Assembly: GCF_027938815.1 (NCBI RefSeq)
Contig: NZ_CP115913.1
Span: forward strand, 3,258,001-3,322,000
Direction of reading: 5' to 3'
DNA: 64,000 bases
Origin: Oceanirhabdus sp. W0125-5
GTDB lineage: Bacteria; Bacillota; Clostridia; Clostridiales; Clostridiaceae
Shown here: positions 17,176 to 25,218 of the stretch, in pieces
Layout of the letters: every line of letters starts with the position of its first letter
Position numbering within the stretch: position 1 is the stretch's first letter
Position numbers and translations under genes: made by a program
Notes under the pieces: generated by a model
Told to the model about the DNA's origin: nothing
What the model saw: only the letters and a program-made list of their open reading frames with translations
The model's database searches: none

Positions 17176-17207
17176 AGGTGTATGCAAAATTGTATACACT
17201 TTTTTTA
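17176..17207 (+). terminator. Terminator of the NosR-like gene
   Basis: GGTGTATGC with GTATACACT and a run of seven T. Confidence 0.85.
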
Positions 17208-17211
17208 TACA

Positions 17212-17241
17212 CATAATTCCTCCATAATTTAATGATAGACT
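17212..17241 (+). promoter_or_regulatory. Direct-repeat promoter 2 (NlpC/P60 gene)
   Basis: CATAAT, spacer TCCTC, CATAAT, 7 nt, -10 TAGACT. It begins within a few bases of the preceding terminator and lies 60 nt before the gene. Confidence 0.75.
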
Positions 17242-17300
17242 CTAAGAAATAAATGAAATTAACAATAGAATGTAGTAAATATTCTAGGAAGGGGATAAAA

Positions 17301-18332
17301 GTGAATAAGAAATTAAAGAGTTTTTTATCTGCATTAATTTTATCAACAATATTAAGTTCTAATTTTTCTGTGTTAGCACACTCCAGTTCAGAACAAATTA
17401 AAGAAAAAGCACAATACCTAAATAATCAAAATAGCAATTTAGAGGAAATACAAGATAAAATTGATGAGTTGAGTAAAATAATTACTATCTTGGAGTTAAG
17501 TATTGTGGGAGAGCAATTTGAAATAAACAAGAATATTAATGAAAATAAGGAACTGAAAAAAAGTATAACGAATTATGAAAATGATATTTTAAATTTATTG
17601 AATGAAAGAGAAAATAATAAAGAGCTATATGAAGAGACTTTAAAGAATATAGATAGTTTTGAATTCTCTGAGGATACAGAGAAGTTATTTTTAAATAAAT
17701 TAAACTATCAATATACAGTAGTACAAGAAAAAATTGAAGATTTAATAAGAAAGAAAATAGTAAAAAAAGATGGATTAGAAAAAGATTATTTGGAAAAAGA
17801 AAATAGAATTACTGAGAGTAAAAAGTTACTGTCAAAATTTGAAGAAGAACTACATAATAATGAATTTCAGCTTAAAGATTTTCAGATTAAAAAAGATAAC
17901 ATTTTCTTAGATATAAAAAATACTGAAAAAGTTATTGATGATATTTTGAGTAGAGTAAATAATCAATTAAATATTAAAGGGGAAGAGATTATAACATATG
18001 CAAAAAGCTTTTTAGGCACACCTTACTTATGGGGTGGAACAAAACCAGAAACAGGCTTTGATTGTTCAGGATTTATACAATATGTGTATAAAGATTTTGG
18101 TATAAAACTAGGGAGGACAACCTATAATCAGATAAAAGATGGAACTCATATACAGAAAGAAAATCTTAAACCAGGGGATTTGGTGTTCTTTGGAAGCTGG
18201 AATAATCCATATCATAATGGGATTTATGTAGGAGATGGCAAGTTTATTCATTCTCCGAAAACAGGTGATGTTATTAAAATATCAAAATTGAATGTGATGA
18301 ATTTTTTAACTGGAGTGAGAGTAATTAAATAA
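17301..18332 (+). CDS. Secreted NlpC/P60 cell-wall hydrolase with coiled-coil N-terminus
   Basis: A 343-residue exported protein. A signal peptide (about residues 1-28, ending near VLAHS) is followed by a long coiled coil (about 35-210) and a C-terminal NlpC/P60 cysteine peptidase (about 225-343). The peptidase has Cys in GFDCSGFIQYVY, His in HNGIYVGDG and a further FIHSP histidine. Such enzymes cleave peptide stems of peptidoglycan; the coiled coil often holds the enzyme inactive until it meets a divisome or FtsEX partner. The start GTG 17301 is chosen because AGGAAGGGG lies just upstream; an upstream ATG at 17253 has none. It belongs to the direct-repeat promoter group. Confidence 0.88.
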   Translation: MNKKLKSFLSALILSTILSSNFSVLAHSSSEQIKEKAQYLNNQNSNLEEIQDKIDELSKIITILELSIVGEQFEINKNINENKELKKSITNYENDILNLLNERENNKELYEETLKNIDSFEFSEDTEKLFLNKLNYQYTVVQEKIEDLIRKKIVKKDGLEKDYLEKENRITESKKLLSKFEEELHNNEFQLKDFQIKKDNIFLDIKNTEKVIDDILSRVNNQLNIKGEEIITYAKSFLGTPYLWGGTKPETGFDCSGFIQYVYKDFGIKLGRTTYNQIKDGTHIQKENLKPGDLVFFGSWNNPYHNGIYVGDGKFIHSPKTGDVIKISKLNVMNFLTGVRVIK

Positions 18333-18348
18333 AAGTGTAATTACACTT
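18333..18348. repeat. Perfect 16-bp palindrome
   Basis: AAGTGTAA followed by TTACACTT directly after the NlpC/P60 stop codon and 8 nt before direct-repeat promoter 3. It could be a weak terminator or an operator. On the plus strand it is followed by A, not T. Confidence 0.4.
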
Positions 18349-18356
18349 AAAAAACT

Positions 18357-18386
18357 CATAAAAATCACATATATTTTTGATATTGT
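18357..18386 (+). promoter_or_regulatory. Direct-repeat promoter 3 (SHOCT and two-component genes)
   Basis: CATAAA, spacer AATCA, CATATA, 7 nt, -10 TATTGT. The -10 is weak, but spacing is identical to the other sites. It would make the regulator and kinase self-regulating. Confidence 0.6.
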
Positions 18387-18432
18387 TTTAATAAATAATC
18401 TCGAATATTTAAGAATGAAGGGAGTATTAAAA

Positions 18433-18663
18433 ATGGGATTCTGTGATTTTGGTTATGGAATTAGAGGTATGGGAAGTATGATGTTTTTAGGATGGATTTT
18501 TATTGCTGTAATAATGTACTTATTATTTACCAATAAAAATAGTACATATCTTGAAAGAAGAAATGTTTATGATGACTCGGCTCTTAGAGTTTTAAATGAA
18601 AGATATGCTTCAGGAGAAATTTCAGAAGAAGAATATCAAAAAATTAGAAAGAATATTAGCTAG
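18433..18663 (+). CDS. Small membrane protein with SHOCT domain
   Basis: A 76-residue protein with one hydrophobic helix (about residues 15-35) and a C-terminal SHOCT motif (LNERYASGEISEEEYQKIRK). SHOCT domains are short oligomerisation modules, often next to membrane segments. ATG 18433 is chosen because GAAGGGAG lies upstream, within a longer in-frame reading that begins at 18415. It is first in an operon with a response regulator and kinase. Its role may be accessory to that system; the function is unknown. Confidence 0.8.
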   Translation: MGFCDFGYGIRGMGSMMFLGWIFIAVIMYLLFTNKNSTYLERRNVYDDSALRVLNERYASGEISEEEYQKIRKNIS

Positions 18664-18684
18664 AGAGTTAATCTCTAGCTTTTA
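18659..18684 (+). terminator. Intra-operon hairpin (attenuator candidate)
   Basis: GCTAGAGA with TCTCTAGC (8 bp, 5-nt loop) overlaps the SHOCT stop codon and is followed by TTTTAT. It could reduce transcription into the regulator and kinase. Confidence 0.6.
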
Positions 18685-18743
18685 TAATAAGTGAAGATTA
18701 ATTGATAATAATAAAACTAAAGAGAAGTATATGAGGTGGAAAT

Positions 18744-19442
18744 ATGAAAGAGGAAAAAAGAATATTAGTTGTAGATGATGAAGATAAAATCTTAGAAGTA
18801 GTTGAAGCTTATTTAATAAAAGAGGGGTTTATGGTTACTACTGCTAAAGATGGTGAAACAGCTTTTAATTTGTTTAAGAATGATAAATTCCATTTAATTA
18901 TTTTAGATTTAATGATGCCTTATCTTTCAGGTGAAGAGGTATGCAGTAAAATAAGAGCAATTTCTGATATACCTATAATAATGCTTACAGCTAAAATTGA
19001 AGAAGATGATAAAATTGAAGGATTAGCCTTAGGGGCTGATGATTATGTAACAAAACCTTTTAGTGTGAGAGAATTAGTTGGAAGAGTAAATGCTTTATTA
19101 AGGAGAACATATCGAGATGATAATCCTATGGCTGATTATTTGACTTTTAATGAAGGTGATCTAGAAGTAGATATAAAGAAAATGAAAGTTAGGAAGAAGG
19201 GAGAGAATGTTTCTTTAACTCCTAAAGAGTTTAAGGTTCTTGTTGCATTGTTAACAAGTCCAGGAATTGTATTTACAAGAGAACAATTAGTAATGAAAGC
19301 TTTTGGTATTGAGTATGAAGGGTTTGATAGAAATATTGATACGTATATAAAAAATATTAGACGTAAAATCGAGGATAATCCAAAAGTGAATAAATATATT
19401 TCTACTGTTTATGGAGTAGGATATAAATTTGGAGGGGAATAG
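18744..19442 (+). CDS. OmpR-family response regulator, candidate master of the direct-repeat promoters
   Basis: A 232-residue regulator: receiver domain (VVDDEDKILEV, phospho-acceptor in LIILDLMMPYLSGEE, lysine in YVTKPFS) and winged-helix output ending STVYGVGYKFGGE. OmpR-type regulators bind tandem half-sites one helical turn apart, which is what the CATAAT-N5-CATAAT promoters offer on both sides of this gene. The ATG follows a GAGGTGG ribosome site, and the gene abuts the kinase start. The link to those promoters is inference from position and site geometry. Confidence 0.93.
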   Translation: MKEEKRILVVDDEDKILEVVEAYLIKEGFMVTTAKDGETAFNLFKNDKFHLIILDLMMPYLSGEEVCSKIRAISDIPIIMLTAKIEEDDKIEGLALGADDYVTKPFSVRELVGRVNALLRRTYRDDNPMADYLTFNEGDLEVDIKKMKVRKKGENVSLTPKEFKVLVALLTSPGIVFTREQLVMKAFGIEYEGFDRNIDTYIKNIRRKIEDNPKVNKYISTVYGVGYKFGGE

Positions 19443-20813
19443 ATGAACCTGGTTAAAAACTTATCCTTAGGATTTTTACTTACTATTCTTATTTCAATAT
19501 CCATAACAGGTTTTATTTCAAATTATATGATTGATAAGAAGTTTGACCAATATTTGATGGATGAGCATAAAACAAAAGCATTGAAGTTTAAGTCCTTAGT
19601 TACAGAATTATATAATGAAGAAGAAGGGTTTTCAGAGTCGGATTTTTCTGAAATACATAGATTTGCAATGTTAGAAGACTTTTATATACAAGTATTGAAT
19701 AATAATGGTGAAAAGATTATAGAAACTGATATCATGAATATCCATCACAAAAAAATGATGGAGTTTATGATGCCAGATAGTGGAAAGATGAAATTAGGAG
19801 AATATATTGAAGAAAGCTATGAACTGATTAGTAATGGGAAAAGTATAGGGAAGATAATAATTGGATATTATGGAACTGCTAATTTAACCCTTGGAGGAGT
19901 AGAATTTAAAACAACATTAAATAGTTCCTTTTTTATTTCTGTTTTAATTGCTTTGATTATTGGGTTATGTATTAGTATTATCATTGCGAAAAAGATAGCA
20001 ACTCCTTTAGTGAAAATAACCAAGATTTCCAATGAAATGAGAAAAGGAAATTTGGAAGCAAGAGTAAATATTAAGAGTAATACTAAAGAGATAGGAGAGT
20101 TGTCTAATTCTATTAATTATCTGGCAGAGACTCTTCAAAAAGAGGATAAACTAAGAAAGAGATTAACAGCAGATATGGCACATGAAATTAGGACACCACT
20201 TACTAATGTAAAAACTCACATTGAAGCTCTTATTGATGGAATTTTCGAGCCAACTAAAGAGAGGTTTGAAAGCTTTTATGAAGAAATAGAAAGGTTAATC
20301 AAACTTGTTGAAAAATTACGAGATATTGCAAAGTTAGAAGAAGCTAATTTGCATTTAAGTAAAACAGAATACAACCTTTCTAAAGACATTGTAAAAGTGA
20401 TAGATTCATTTAAACCGGTGTTTAAAAAGAAAGATGCGCAGATTATTTCTCTTATTGATCAAGAAGTATATGTAATTATGGATAGAGATAAATTAAAACA
20501 GATTATGTATAATTTAATTTCAAATGCATTTAAGTTCATTGAAAAAAATGGGAAAGTGGAGGTATCTCTTAAAGAAGAAAAAGAGAATATTGTAATTGAA
20601 GTAAAAGATGATGGAATAGGCATATCAGAGCATGAAATACCGTATATATTTGAAAGGTTTTATAGAAGTGATATATCAAGAAGCAAGAAAACTGGTGGAA
20701 CAGGAATAGGATTGACAATTACAAAAGCACTTATTGACGCTCACAGAGGTTCAATTAATGTTACAAGCAGACTTGGAGAAGGAAGTGTTTTTACAGTAAA
20801 GATTCCTAAATAA
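19443..20813 (+). CDS. Sensor histidine kinase with His/Met-rich external loop
   Basis: A 456-residue kinase. Two membrane helices (about residues 8-28 and 160-183) flank an extracellular sensor domain. HAMP follows, then H-box DMAHEIRTPLTNV, N-box NLISNAFKFI and G-box GGTGIGLTIT. The sensor contains a striking HHKKMMEFMMPDSGKMK segment (about residues 102-118) with two His and five Met, ligands typical of Cu(I)/Ag(I) sites as in CusS-type sensors. I infer sensing of a soft metal outside the membrane. It starts directly after the regulator stop, and a terminator follows. Confidence 0.93.
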   Translation: MNLVKNLSLGFLLTILISISITGFISNYMIDKKFDQYLMDEHKTKALKFKSLVTELYNEEEGFSESDFSEIHRFAMLEDFYIQVLNNNGEKIIETDIMNIHHKKMMEFMMPDSGKMKLGEYIEESYELISNGKSIGKIIIGYYGTANLTLGGVEFKTTLNSSFFISVLIALIIGLCISIIIAKKIATPLVKITKISNEMRKGNLEARVNIKSNTKEIGELSNSINYLAETLQKEDKLRKRLTADMAHEIRTPLTNVKTHIEALIDGIFEPTKERFESFYEEIERLIKLVEKLRDIAKLEEANLHLSKTEYNLSKDIVKVIDSFKPVFKKKDAQIISLIDQEVYVIMDRDKLKQIMYNLISNAFKFIEKNGKVEVSLKEEKENIVIEVKDDGIGISEHEIPYIFERFYRSDISRSKKTGGTGIGLTITKALIDAHRGSINVTSRLGEGSVFTVKIPK

Positions 20814-20854
20814 CTACTTAAATCATAAAAGAATATATATAAGATTAAATGATT

Positions 20855-20896
20855 GAAAGCAGAAGTTAAAGTATTGTTTAGCTTCTGCTTTCTCTA
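20855..20896 (+). terminator. Terminator of the two-component operon
   Basis: GAAAGCAGAAG (20855-20865) with CTTCTGCTTTC (20882-20892), an 11-bp stem followed by TCTATTATTT. Confidence 0.8.
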
Positions 20897-20921
20897 TTAT
20901 TTATAATTAAATCAAAATCTA

Positions 20922-20951
20922 CATAATTGCTCCATAATCTTTCAATATAAT
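20922..20951 (+). promoter_or_regulatory. Direct-repeat promoter 4 (Cys/His peptide and Met-repeat gene)
   Basis: CATAAT, spacer TGCTC, CATAAT, 7 nt, -10 TATAAT. Box and spacer bases are identical to those of the promoter at 33071. Confidence 0.8.
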
Positions 20952-20998
20952 GAACTTGTAAAGAAGAAGTAAAACAATATAAAGGAGTGATTAAGAGC

Positions 20999-21241
20999 AT
21001 GGGAATTTCACAAATATTATATATTCTTTTAATTGGATTTGTTATGTACAACATGATAAAAAGAGGTGGATGCTGCGGAAGTCATAGTCATAGACACAGA
21101 AGTTCAAGAGGGGGATGTTGTGGCGAACATAGTCATCATGGAGAAAGACACAATGAATGGAATCAAGAAAATCATAATTACTCAAATGATATGGAAGTAG
21201 AGAATAACAATCAAGAAGGGCAGAAAAGAATCGGATATTAA
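20999..21241 (+). CDS. Small membrane peptide with Cys/His-rich tail
   Basis: An 80-residue protein: one hydrophobic helix (about residues 4-20), then GGCCGSHSHRHRSSRGG, a second CCG-HSHH cluster and a charged tail. Four Cys and many His strongly suggest metal binding at the membrane surface. The ATG at 20999 lies 11 nt after AAAGGAG; an in-frame GTG at 20987 overlaps that site. It is co-transcribed with the exported Met-repeat protein. The family is not recognised. Confidence 0.75.
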   Translation: MGISQILYILLIGFVMYNMIKRGGCCGSHSHRHRSSRGGCCGEHSHHGERHNEWNQENHNYSNDMEVENNNQEGQKRIGY

Positions 21242-21302
21242 GAATAAAATTTTTAAGATATATAAATTAAATATTAATTAAAAACTCAGGAGGTAAGTTA
21301 TT

Positions 21303-21815
21303 ATGAAAAAAAAAATAGCGGTAATAATGATGTCAGGTATGTTAGTCGCTGGAGGATTCACAGCAAAATTAGCCTATGGGACAACAAATAATGAAAAGAA
21401 TGCAGAGCATTCTAAACCTAAGGCTGAATTACTTGTTGAACAGAAAGATGATAGGAAAGATAAAATCGACATTAGTGACGAGGATTTCAGAGAATATCTA
21501 GAGTATAAAAAGAATAAAAAAGAAAATGGCTATGATAAAATGATAAAGATCATGAAAAAGTATGATTACAAAGATATGGCTAAATTTATGAAAAATAATG
21601 ATTATGAAGCTATGGATGAATTTATGAGTAATATGACAGAAGACGATTATGAAAATATGATTGAGATAATGAGAGAAAGTGGTTATGAAAGTATGGCAAG
21701 AATGATGGAGTCTATGGATTTAGATGAAATGCTTGAAATGCATAATTCAATGGGTGGCGCAGCTAGTTGTCATGGAGATTCAAATATGATGAGTGGTTCT
21801 AGATTTAACAATTAA
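21303..21815 (+). CDS. Exported Met-rich protein with 12-residue repeats
   Basis: A 170-residue protein with a signal peptide (about residues 1-25, ending KLAYG). After a charged linker come about six tandem units of roughly 12 residues with the pattern Y-x-x-M-x-x-x-M-x-x-x-D/G (YDKMIKIMKKYD, YKDMAKFMKNND, YEAMDEFMSNM, YENMIEIMRESG, YESMARMMESMD, LDEMLEMHNSMG). Met at i and i+4 would align on one face of a helix, like extracellular Cu(I)-binding proteins. The tail has one Cys and His (SCHGD). A ribosome site AGGAGG precedes ATG 21303. I do not recognise the family; copper binding is inference. Confidence 0.75.
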   Translation: MKKKIAVIMMSGMLVAGGFTAKLAYGTTNNEKNAEHSKPKAELLVEQKDDRKDKIDISDEDFREYLEYKKNKKENGYDKMIKIMKKYDYKDMAKFMKNNDYEAMDEFMSNMTEDDYENMIEIMRESGYESMARMMESMDLDEMLEMHNSMGGAASCHGDSNMMSGSRFNN

Positions 21816-21833
21816 TAAATAACGCTTAATAAA

Positions 21834-21904
21834 TGAGATTCACTTAATATTGTTGATATATACTCCCTACACAATACACCAACAAAAACAGTGAATCTCA
21901 TTTT
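21834..21904 (+). repeat. Repeated hairpin element, copy A (also terminator)
   Basis: Outer stem TGAGATTCACT with AGTGAATCTCA, inner stem TTGTTG with CAACAA, then TTTTAAAA. The block AATATTGTTGATATAT is identical in copy B at 33145. A G-C pair here is A-T in copy B, a compensatory change that supports a conserved RNA structure. It ends the Met-repeat gene transcript. Confidence 0.8.
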
Positions 21905-21933
21905 AAAATATAGTATTTAATAATAAGGAGAGT

Positions 21934-22548
21934 ATGCACTTGAAGAAGAAAAAAGAGGTAAAGACTTCATTAATCATTATTCTCTCAGTTTTAGTATTCA
22001 TTATTCCTGGGCTATTTTTATTTTACTTGAATGATAGTAAAGCTAAGGATAATGAGAGTACATTATCAAATAATGAAGAGATAATTGAAATTATAAAGGA
22101 TAATAATGATAGTGATTCAAGAAAAGATTTTGATAAATTTAATGAAATTGAAGAGATAATTGAGAATAAAATTGTTAGTTCAGATAGTCAGGGTGAAGTT
22201 GACATAATTGGAACACTGCTTAATGTTATAGAAGATGATGAAGATTATATTATAATCCAGCTCCAATTCAATACACATACAGTGGATTTTAGTCAGTATG
22301 ATTTCAGTGAAATGGCAACATTTAAAACAAGCGATGGGATTGAAATTAACAAGGAAATTTTATGGGAATCAGAAGGATATGGGCATCATTTTATGGGATA
22401 TTATAAGATACCAAAAGTTATTGAAAATAAGGAATTAATAACTGACAAAACAGAATTTATAGAACTAACTATAAAAGGATTAGATAATGTAGAAAATAGG
22501 CTTTTGAAATGGGAGCAAGATATTTTACAATTAATACTAAAAAGCTAG
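21934..22548 (+). CDS. Membrane-anchored exported protein of unknown function
   Basis: A 204-residue protein with one N-terminal membrane helix (about residues 10-32), an acidic low-complexity linker (about 35-75) and a folded C-terminal domain rich in beta strands (IGTLLNVIEDDEDYIIIQLQ, then GYGHHFMGYYKIP). A His-His-x-Met stretch could bind metal. Shine-Dalgarno AAGGAG is only 3 nt from ATG 21934, so TTG 21940 (9 nt) may be the true start. It lies after the repeat hairpin and before two other membrane proteins. The family is not recognised. Confidence 0.7.
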   Translation: MHLKKKKEVKTSLIIILSVLVFIIPGLFLFYLNDSKAKDNESTLSNNEEIIEIIKDNNDSDSRKDFDKFNEIEEIIENKIVSSDSQGEVDIIGTLLNVIEDDEDYIIIQLQFNTHTVDFSQYDFSEMATFKTSDGIEINKEILWESEGYGHHFMGYYKIPKVIENKELITDKTEFIELTIKGLDNVENRLLKWEQDILQLILKS

Positions 22549-22602
22549 TAATATTAGAAAATTAACATTACAGAAATTATACATCGAAAGGAGAAAAGAG
22601 AA

Positions 22603-22854
22603 ATGAAGTTTAGAGAAAAAAGTAATATATTTAAGTTCGGATTCATGATGATGTTATGCTGTCTATTGCCAATAATTTTAGTAGGTGCACTACCTTTGTT
22701 AGGAATAAAATCAGCATCATTAGCTTTTTTACCATTTCTAATATGTCCTTTAATGCATATTGGAATGATATTTATGATAGGAAAAGGTGTAAAAGGAAAG
22801 TCATGTTGTAGTAAAAGAGATAATAAAGAAATAGAAATGGAGAATGAACAATAG
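22603..22854 (+). CDS. Small DUF2933-like membrane protein with CC motif
   Basis: An 83-residue protein with two hydrophobic helices (about residues 12-35 and 40-62) and a cytoplasmic tail carrying CCSKRDNKE. A double Cys in helix one (MMLCCLLP) adds further soft ligands. Similar short proteins occur beside copper and heavy-metal genes. A strong AAAGGAG precedes the start. The stop codon touches the start of the next gene, so the two are coupled. Confidence 0.65.
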   Translation: MKFREKSNIFKFGFMMMLCCLLPIILVGALPLLGIKSASLAFLPFLICPLMHIGMIFMIGKGVKGKSCCSKRDNKEIEMENEQ

Positions 22855-25206
22855 ATGAATTTAAATGGGGGAAAGGAAAAACGTAAAAAAGTGGAAAAAA
22901 GATATGTTATTCCAATATATTTATCAATATTCTTTTTAACACTGTCGTTATTTATATATGAAGTTTTGCTAACAAGACTATTTTCAGTTATTTTGAGTAA
23001 TAATATGGTCTTTTTAGTAGTTTCATTTGCTATCTTAGGCAGTGGTTTAGGTGGAATTTATGGTTATGTTCAGTTTAATAAAAGTAAATATAATAAATCT
23101 AAGAAGGGTGAAAATAAAAGATATATTAAAGATCTAGTTAAAATATCATGGTTATTGCCTATAAGTATCATTGGGACTATTGGTATAATGTATAAATCAC
23201 CTTATTTATCATCAAGTTTAATTTATATTATGATTGGTATGATTCCATTTATTATAGGAGGAGCAATCATATCAATTATTTTTAAAGAATATAGAGAAAA
23301 CAGTAATAAGCTATATTTTATGGATTTAATAGGGGCTGCTCTTGGAAGCCTACTTGTATTGAAAATAATGAATTCCTTCGGTTTCATGTTCAGTGTAGTA
23401 TTAACAACTATTCTGTCAATGATAGGAGTTATTTTAATATTAATTCATTATAGGTTTAAAAAGTATGTATTAATAAATAGTTTTATAGTTGTAATATTAA
23501 CAGCTCTTTTAATTCAAGGAAACTTTATTAGAAGTGTTGAAAACGGATTTACTGCGTATTATTCAAGTCCAAACACTGTAATAGATTATTTGAGGAACAG
23601 TTCTTCATATAAATCATTGGGAATATCTTACTCAAAATGGGATGCAATATCGAGAACTGATGTTTTAGTAACATCAGATGAAAATGAAAAGATAATAGTA
23701 ACTGACGGAGCTGCTTCTGCACCAATACTTAAATTTGATGGTGATTTAAATAAAATTGCCTATTTGAAGAAAGAAGTTAATTATATTCCATTTGCAATTG
23801 GAGAAAATAAGGATGCTCTTGTTATAGGTTCTGGAGGAGGAAAAGATGTCTTATTTGCTCTATTAGGTGGAGGAAAGATTATAGATGCAGTTGAAATAAA
23901 TGGCTCATCAATAGATGCAGTAAATAAATTCAAAGAATTTAGTGGTAACATTTATGGAAGACCAGAAGTAAATGTTTATAACCAAGATGGAAGAAGATTT
24001 ATCGAAAATACTAAAGAGGTTTATGATAATATTTATCTTTCAATGGTAATGACAAATGCAGTAGAGAATAATATGTTTTCATTATCTGAAAACTATCTAT
24101 ATACCTATGAGGCTTTTGAGGAATACTTTGATCATTTAAAAGATCAAGGGAAATTAAGTTTAATGGTACATGAAGAAAAAGAAATGATAAGAATCATAAA
24201 CACTGGTATAAAGGTTCTTTTAGATAGAGGGATTCCTCAAGAAGAGGTTACAGAGTATTTTACAGTTATAAATGGAGTAGGAATGGAACATTTAGCATCA
24301 CATGGAAACATGATAATGATGCCATTAGTAATTTTCAAAAATAATCCATTTACTGATGTAGAAATTGAAAATGTAAAAACTATGGCAAATGAATCAAAAT
24401 ATCAGGTTATTCATTATCCAGGAAGAGAATACGGACCATATAAAGATATTAAGGAAAATAAAATAACTTATAAGAAAATGCTTAAAAAGTTTAATGTAAA
24501 GGTAAGTCCTATTACTGATAATAGTCCTTTTTATTATAATTATAACTCTCTTGTACCTAATGAAATTATAATCTTAATTTCAGGATTAATGGTGATTTGG
24601 TTAATTATTAGTAAGGTATTCTTTAGAAAAAAGGAAATAAGAGTGATTTCAAGACATTTTATTATAATTGGACTTGCTTATATGCTTATCGAAATACCGA
24701 TTGTACAAAAGTTATCATTATACTTGGAAAATCCATCTATAGCCTTTAGTTTTGTGCTATTTAGTATCTTAGTAAGTAGTGGTATAGGTAGTGCATTAAG
24801 TGGAACAAAACTTATTAAAAAGTACATGATGGAATCTTCTATTTATTTAGTGGTTACTGGAATAAGTGTATTAACTACATTATTAACAATTGATAAAGTA
24901 ACTCTTATAACTAATGACTTTGGATTATATGGAAAGTTCTTTGTTGTATTTTTAACATTATTGCCGATGGGAACTTTAATGGGTATGCCTTTCCCTACAG
25001 GAATTAATAAAGTAAACAAGATAAAACATAGTAGCAATGCTATTCCACTAATGTGGGCAGCTAATGGTATATTCTCAGTTATAGGTTCTGTTTTAGCAGT
25101 AAGTTTATCAATGAATGTAGGATTTAATACAACAATAATTATTGGAGGTTTATGTTATTTATTACTATACAACATAAATCCATTTAAGGAATTAGGATTG
25201 AAATAA
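22855..25206 (+). CDS. Membrane-embedded spermidine-synthase-like protein
   Basis: A 783-residue protein. About seven N-terminal helices (residues about 25-235) and about six C-terminal helices (about 565-780) enclose a cytoplasmic Rossmann domain of the spermine/spermidine-synthase type (about 260-480). The SAM-binding motif is ALVIGSGGGKDVLFAL, followed by DAVEIN. Such fusions are widespread, but their substrate is generally unknown; an aminopropyl- or methyl-type transfer is possible. ATG 22855 follows the previous stop directly. It is coupled to a downstream Lgt-like gene, whose Shine-Dalgarno overlaps its stop. Confidence 0.8.
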   Translation: MNLNGGKEKRKKVEKRYVIPIYLSIFFLTLSLFIYEVLLTRLFSVILSNNMVFLVVSFAILGSGLGGIYGYVQFNKSKYNKSKKGENKRYIKDLVKISWLLPISIIGTIGIMYKSPYLSSSLIYIMIGMIPFIIGGAIISIIFKEYRENSNKLYFMDLIGAALGSLLVLKIMNSFGFMFSVVLTTILSMIGVILILIHYRFKKYVLINSFIVVILTALLIQGNFIRSVENGFTAYYSSPNTVIDYLRNSSSYKSLGISYSKWDAISRTDVLVTSDENEKIIVTDGAASAPILKFDGDLNKIAYLKKEVNYIPFAIGENKDALVIGSGGGKDVLFALLGGGKIIDAVEINGSSIDAVNKFKEFSGNIYGRPEVNVYNQDGRRFIENTKEVYDNIYLSMVMTNAVENNMFSLSENYLYTYEAFEEYFDHLKDQGKLSLMVHEEKEMIRIINTGIKVLLDRGIPQEEVTEYFTVINGVGMEHLASHGNMIMMPLVIFKNNPFTDVEIENVKTMANESKYQVIHYPGREYGPYKDIKENKITYKKMLKKFNVKVSPITDNSPFYYNYNSLVPNEIIILISGLMVIWLIISKVFFRKKEIRVISRHFIIIGLAYMLIEIPIVQKLSLYLENPSIAFSFVLFSILVSSGIGSALSGTKLIKKYMMESSIYLVVTGISVLTTLLTIDKVTLITNDFGLYGKFFVVFLTLLPMGTLMGMPFPTGINKVNKIKHSSNAIPLMWAANGIFSVIGSVLAVSLSMNVGFNTTIIIGGLCYLLLYNINPFKELGLK

Positions 25207-25218
25207 GGAGGGCAGAGG

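Noticed and set aside
21520-21770. CRISPR-like or tandem DNA repeat
   Set aside because: The repetition is at the protein level (12-residue units) with divergent DNA and lies within a coding frame.
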